The position numbers and the translations under genes were made by a program. A model generated the notes under the pieces. It did not search any database. It was given only the letters and a program-made list of their open reading frames with translations, and had not been told where the DNA came from. 64,000 nucleotides of DNA from Volutella citrinella (lineage: Eukaryota > Ascomycota > Sordariomycetes > Hypocreales > Nectriaceae), in assembly GCA_034401135.1 (NCBI GenBank), contig JAWZSP010000003.1:1612001-1676000 (forward strand), given 5' to 3'. Positions 61,491 through 64,000 of the stretch are shown here, in pieces; the first letter of the stretch is position 1; each line of letters starts with the position of its first letter.

Positions 61491-64000
61491 ATGGATTTCT
61501 CATCCCAGCACCACCCCGGGACATCCAATAACGCGTATTCCTACGATTACCCAGCCGAAGCCGCCTCCTCCTCAGGTTCCTACCAGCGTGCTGCGCCTGT
61601 GGGCAACGCTGCCAACGAGACCATCGCCAACGCGTACGCTCGATACGGCGACTTGGAGGACGCCAACCGCAACTCGCTGGCCATCGCCCAACCCCAACCA
61701 CAGAGTCAACATCTCAACCCCAACGGCCGCTTCACCGAAGAATGGAACGCTGCCCAGCGAGGGAATTCCGTCGTTGATGGTCCCAACAGTAACGCCATGC
61801 ACCGCTCCCCCTCCGCCCACAGCTTCAGGGCTGGTGACGACCAGCAGCTGCCGAGCCGCGGCAATACTCTGAAGAAGAAGAACTCCCTACGCCGCAATGG
61901 AAGCCTCAAACGCAGCAGTAGCCGTCGCAGCGCGAGGGCGGGAAGCGTCAAGAGCCTCGCCCTGCAGTCCACTTCAGACCCCGATGAGGCCCATAGCGCC
62001 TTCCATTGTCCGGTTCCCACATCTGGAAACCCAACAGACGTGTTGTCAAATCGGTTTCAGTGTATGTTGTATTCCCCCTATGCCCAGTGCATTACCTCAA
62101 TCGGTCCCTTGGCCATTGGCAAGTCCTTTCACGTCCCCGCCTGGCTAACTTACACTCTTTCTGTAGCTTGGAGAAAAGTACTCAAAGACTTGATCGCCTA
62201 CTTTCGAGAAGTTCAATCGCATTACGAGCATCGCTCAAAGTCTCTTCTCAAGCTTGCCAACGTGTCGAACAACCTTTCCACCCCGCCTGGATTCCTCAAC
62301 TCCGCCGGTATCGATGATGCCCTCCAAATTCTCCGAGCGTACAACAAGAACGCCATTCTCGAGGCCAACAAGGCCAGGGAGATTGAAGACGATGTCATCC
62401 TTGCCCTCACGGGCCTACGAAGCGACCTACAGCAAAAGATTAAGGAGATCAAGAATCTGTCAGGAGACTTCAAGAACAATGTCGACAAGGAGATGGAGCA
62501 GACTCGAAAGGCTGTCCGGACGCTGGGCGATATTCTGGGCCGAAATGAGGTTGATGAGAGTCTGACCACCGGGAAACAAGATCCCTACCTGCTGCGGTTG
62601 GCTGTTGATCGTCAGGTGGAGCGACAGATTGACGAAGAGAACTATCTTCATCAGGTGAGAATAATGTCTCCTTTTGGCTCACTGCGTACCTAACGAGGAG
62701 TAGGCCTACTTGAATCTGGAAAACTCTGGTCGCGAGCTGGAGTCGATTGTGGTGGGAGAGATTCAGAAGGCTTACAACGCTTACGCCGGCATCCTCAAGC
62801 GAGAAGCGGACAATGCCTACGGCGCGATTGACGAACTTCGAGCAGGCCCCATCGCGATGCCCAAGGACCAGGAATGGATCCATTTCGTCACCAATGACGA
62901 CCAATTCGTCGACCCGACAATTCCTCTCAGAACTGCCCACCAGATTCACTTCCCCGGCCAAGACCATGAGGCTGCCCAGGAGATTCGGGCTGGTTTGCTT
63001 GAGAGGAAGAGCAAATACCTGAAGAGCTACACGGCCGGTTGGTAGGTTTCCCTCGTTTCTTTTTTGTCAGCATCATGATGGAACTAACTCACCGCCCAGG
63101 TATGTACTCTCGGCCACTCATCTTCACGAATTCAAGTCTGCGGACAAGGCGCAGGCCCCTGTCATGTCGCTGTACCTGCCAGAGCAAAAGTTGGGCTCAC
63201 ACTCGGCGGAAGGAGGCTCTTCGAACAAGTTCATCCTCAAGGGCCGACAAACGGGTACGATGCACCGAGGGCACACTTGGGTTTTCCGCGCCGAAAGTCA
63301 CGACACCATGATGGCTTGGTACGAAGATATCAAGGCACTTACCGAGAAGACCCCCGAGGAGAGGAGCCGCTTCGTCCGGTCCCATTCCCGGAGCCTGAGC
63401 CGGTCTTCACGACGATCTGTTAGTAGTGACGGCCTTCTCGATGAAGATGACGACGAGCCGTTCTCGGCCGAGGCACAAATGCACGCAACCCAAGGAACAA
63501 ACCCTCAGGATACGACATCCCGGCGGTCTTCCCAAGCAGGTGGGCGGTTCCCATCTGATATCCAAGTCAATGCGCAACGTGGCTTACAGGCCTCTCATTC
63601 GCCTTCTAGTGTAAGCTCTGGCTTCCAGGAACAAAGGACGGCTCCCACGGCGGCTGCCGCTCTGGGCGCTGTGGGCGCTGTTGGTGCTGTTGGTGCCGTG
63701 GGCGCTGCTGTGGCACATAACGGAAGTCCTGGCCACCATGTGGACAACCCCCTAGGCTACGGCGCCACCGACCGGACTCCTCTAGACGAAATACCCTCGA
63801 GTGCAGTAATAGCAAGCCAAAAAGCGCTCTACGACGGCGTCAATCCTTACACGAGCGAACCCGCTCATCCACAGAAGCCAGTTCAGGAGCAGCGTTCAGC
63901 AAACTTTGTCGCCCCGGTGATGGTGACACAGCAATCCCCAGAAACCAACGAGGACCATGAGGACCAGCCAGGGATCCAAACCAACCCGGCCACGAGCCAG
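61491..64000 (+). CDS. SLM1-type PH domain protein (TORC2 effector), 3' end outside window
   Basis: Four exons are visible, 61491-62061, 62167-62654, 62704-63041 and 63100-64000; the frame is open to the window end (766 residues, C-terminus missing). Residues 1-190 are Ser/Asn-rich with a basic cluster (KKKNSLRRNGSLKRSSSRRSAR). A coiled F-BAR-like helical region covers about 190-430 (AYFREVQSHYEHRSKSLLKLANV, EIEDDVILALTGLRSDLQQKIKEIKNL). The PH domain spans about 436-545 (GLLERKSKYLKSYTAGWYVLSATHLHEFK, HTWVFRAESHDTMMAWYEDIKALTEK). After it comes RSHSRSLSRSSRRSVS and an Ala-Gly-Val repeat (LGAVGAVGAVGAVGAAVA). Slm proteins bind PI(4,5)P2 at eisosomes and hand Ypk1 to TORC2. The disordered C-terminus normally ends in a calcineurin-docking motif, outside this window. 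Confidence 0.93.

Overview
The window is nuclear DNA of a filamentous ascomycete, most likely a Sordariomycete and plausibly Hypocreales. The evidence is short spliceosomal introns (about 45-110 nt, GTAAGT/GTATGT-type donors, CTAAC/CTGAC-type branch sites), GC-rich third codon positions, a Pmk1/Fus3-type MAP kinase, a Zn2Cys6 regulator, and fungal forms of SEC24, MSN5, LRO1, LDB17 and SLM1. The class is well supported; the order is a guess. All gene models were spliced by hand and checked for frame continuity, and every complete model ends in frame. No transposon, rRNA, tRNA, CRISPR or RIP-degraded block was recognised.

Layout. 0-10.7 kb: COQ9 (ubiquinone synthesis, +), SMC6 (DNA repair, -), an ecdysoneless/SGT1-type factor (+) and an APH-fold kinase-like protein with degenerate catalytic motifs (-). 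10.7-14.7 kb: gene-free, with a small heptad-built tandem repeat. 14.7-18.3 kb: TAN1 (tRNA ac4C factor, -) and pyruvate decarboxylase (-). 20.5-24.4 kb: ERV1 (-) and HEM4 (+) share a divergent promoter, followed by OXR1/TLDc (-). 26.1-27.4 kb: the MAP kinase (-), with a long upstream region that carries spliced-leader-like donors and a small candidate ORF. 31.2-34.1 kb: SEC24 (-). 36.8-37.3 kb: a small single-pass membrane protein (+). 38.1-40.2 kb: a Zn2Cys6 transcription factor (-). 44.1-48.5 kb: MSN5 karyopherin (-, 11 exons). 49.3-56.6 kb: DPH7 (-), a DUF1917 protein (+), NAA30 (-) and LRO1 (+). 57.4-64 kb: LDB17 (+) and an SLM1-type PH protein (+) cut by the window end.

The content is mainly conserved housekeeping, not a gene cluster. 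Themes recur: mitochondrial redox and haem (COQ9, ERV1, HEM4, OXR1); translation fidelity through tRNA and eEF2 modification (TAN1, DPH7) plus N-terminal acetylation (NAA30); secretion and transport (SEC24, MSN5); actin, endocytosis and TORC2 (LDB17, SLM1); and lipid storage (LRO1). Convergent and divergent pairs alternate. The large gaps lie upstream of regulatory genes (MAP kinase, Zn2Cys6 factor) and of the kinase-like gene. No undescribed multi-gene system was found. The most unusual items are the kinase-like protein, the leader region of the MAP kinase with its small ORF, and the introns whose retention keeps the reading frame open.
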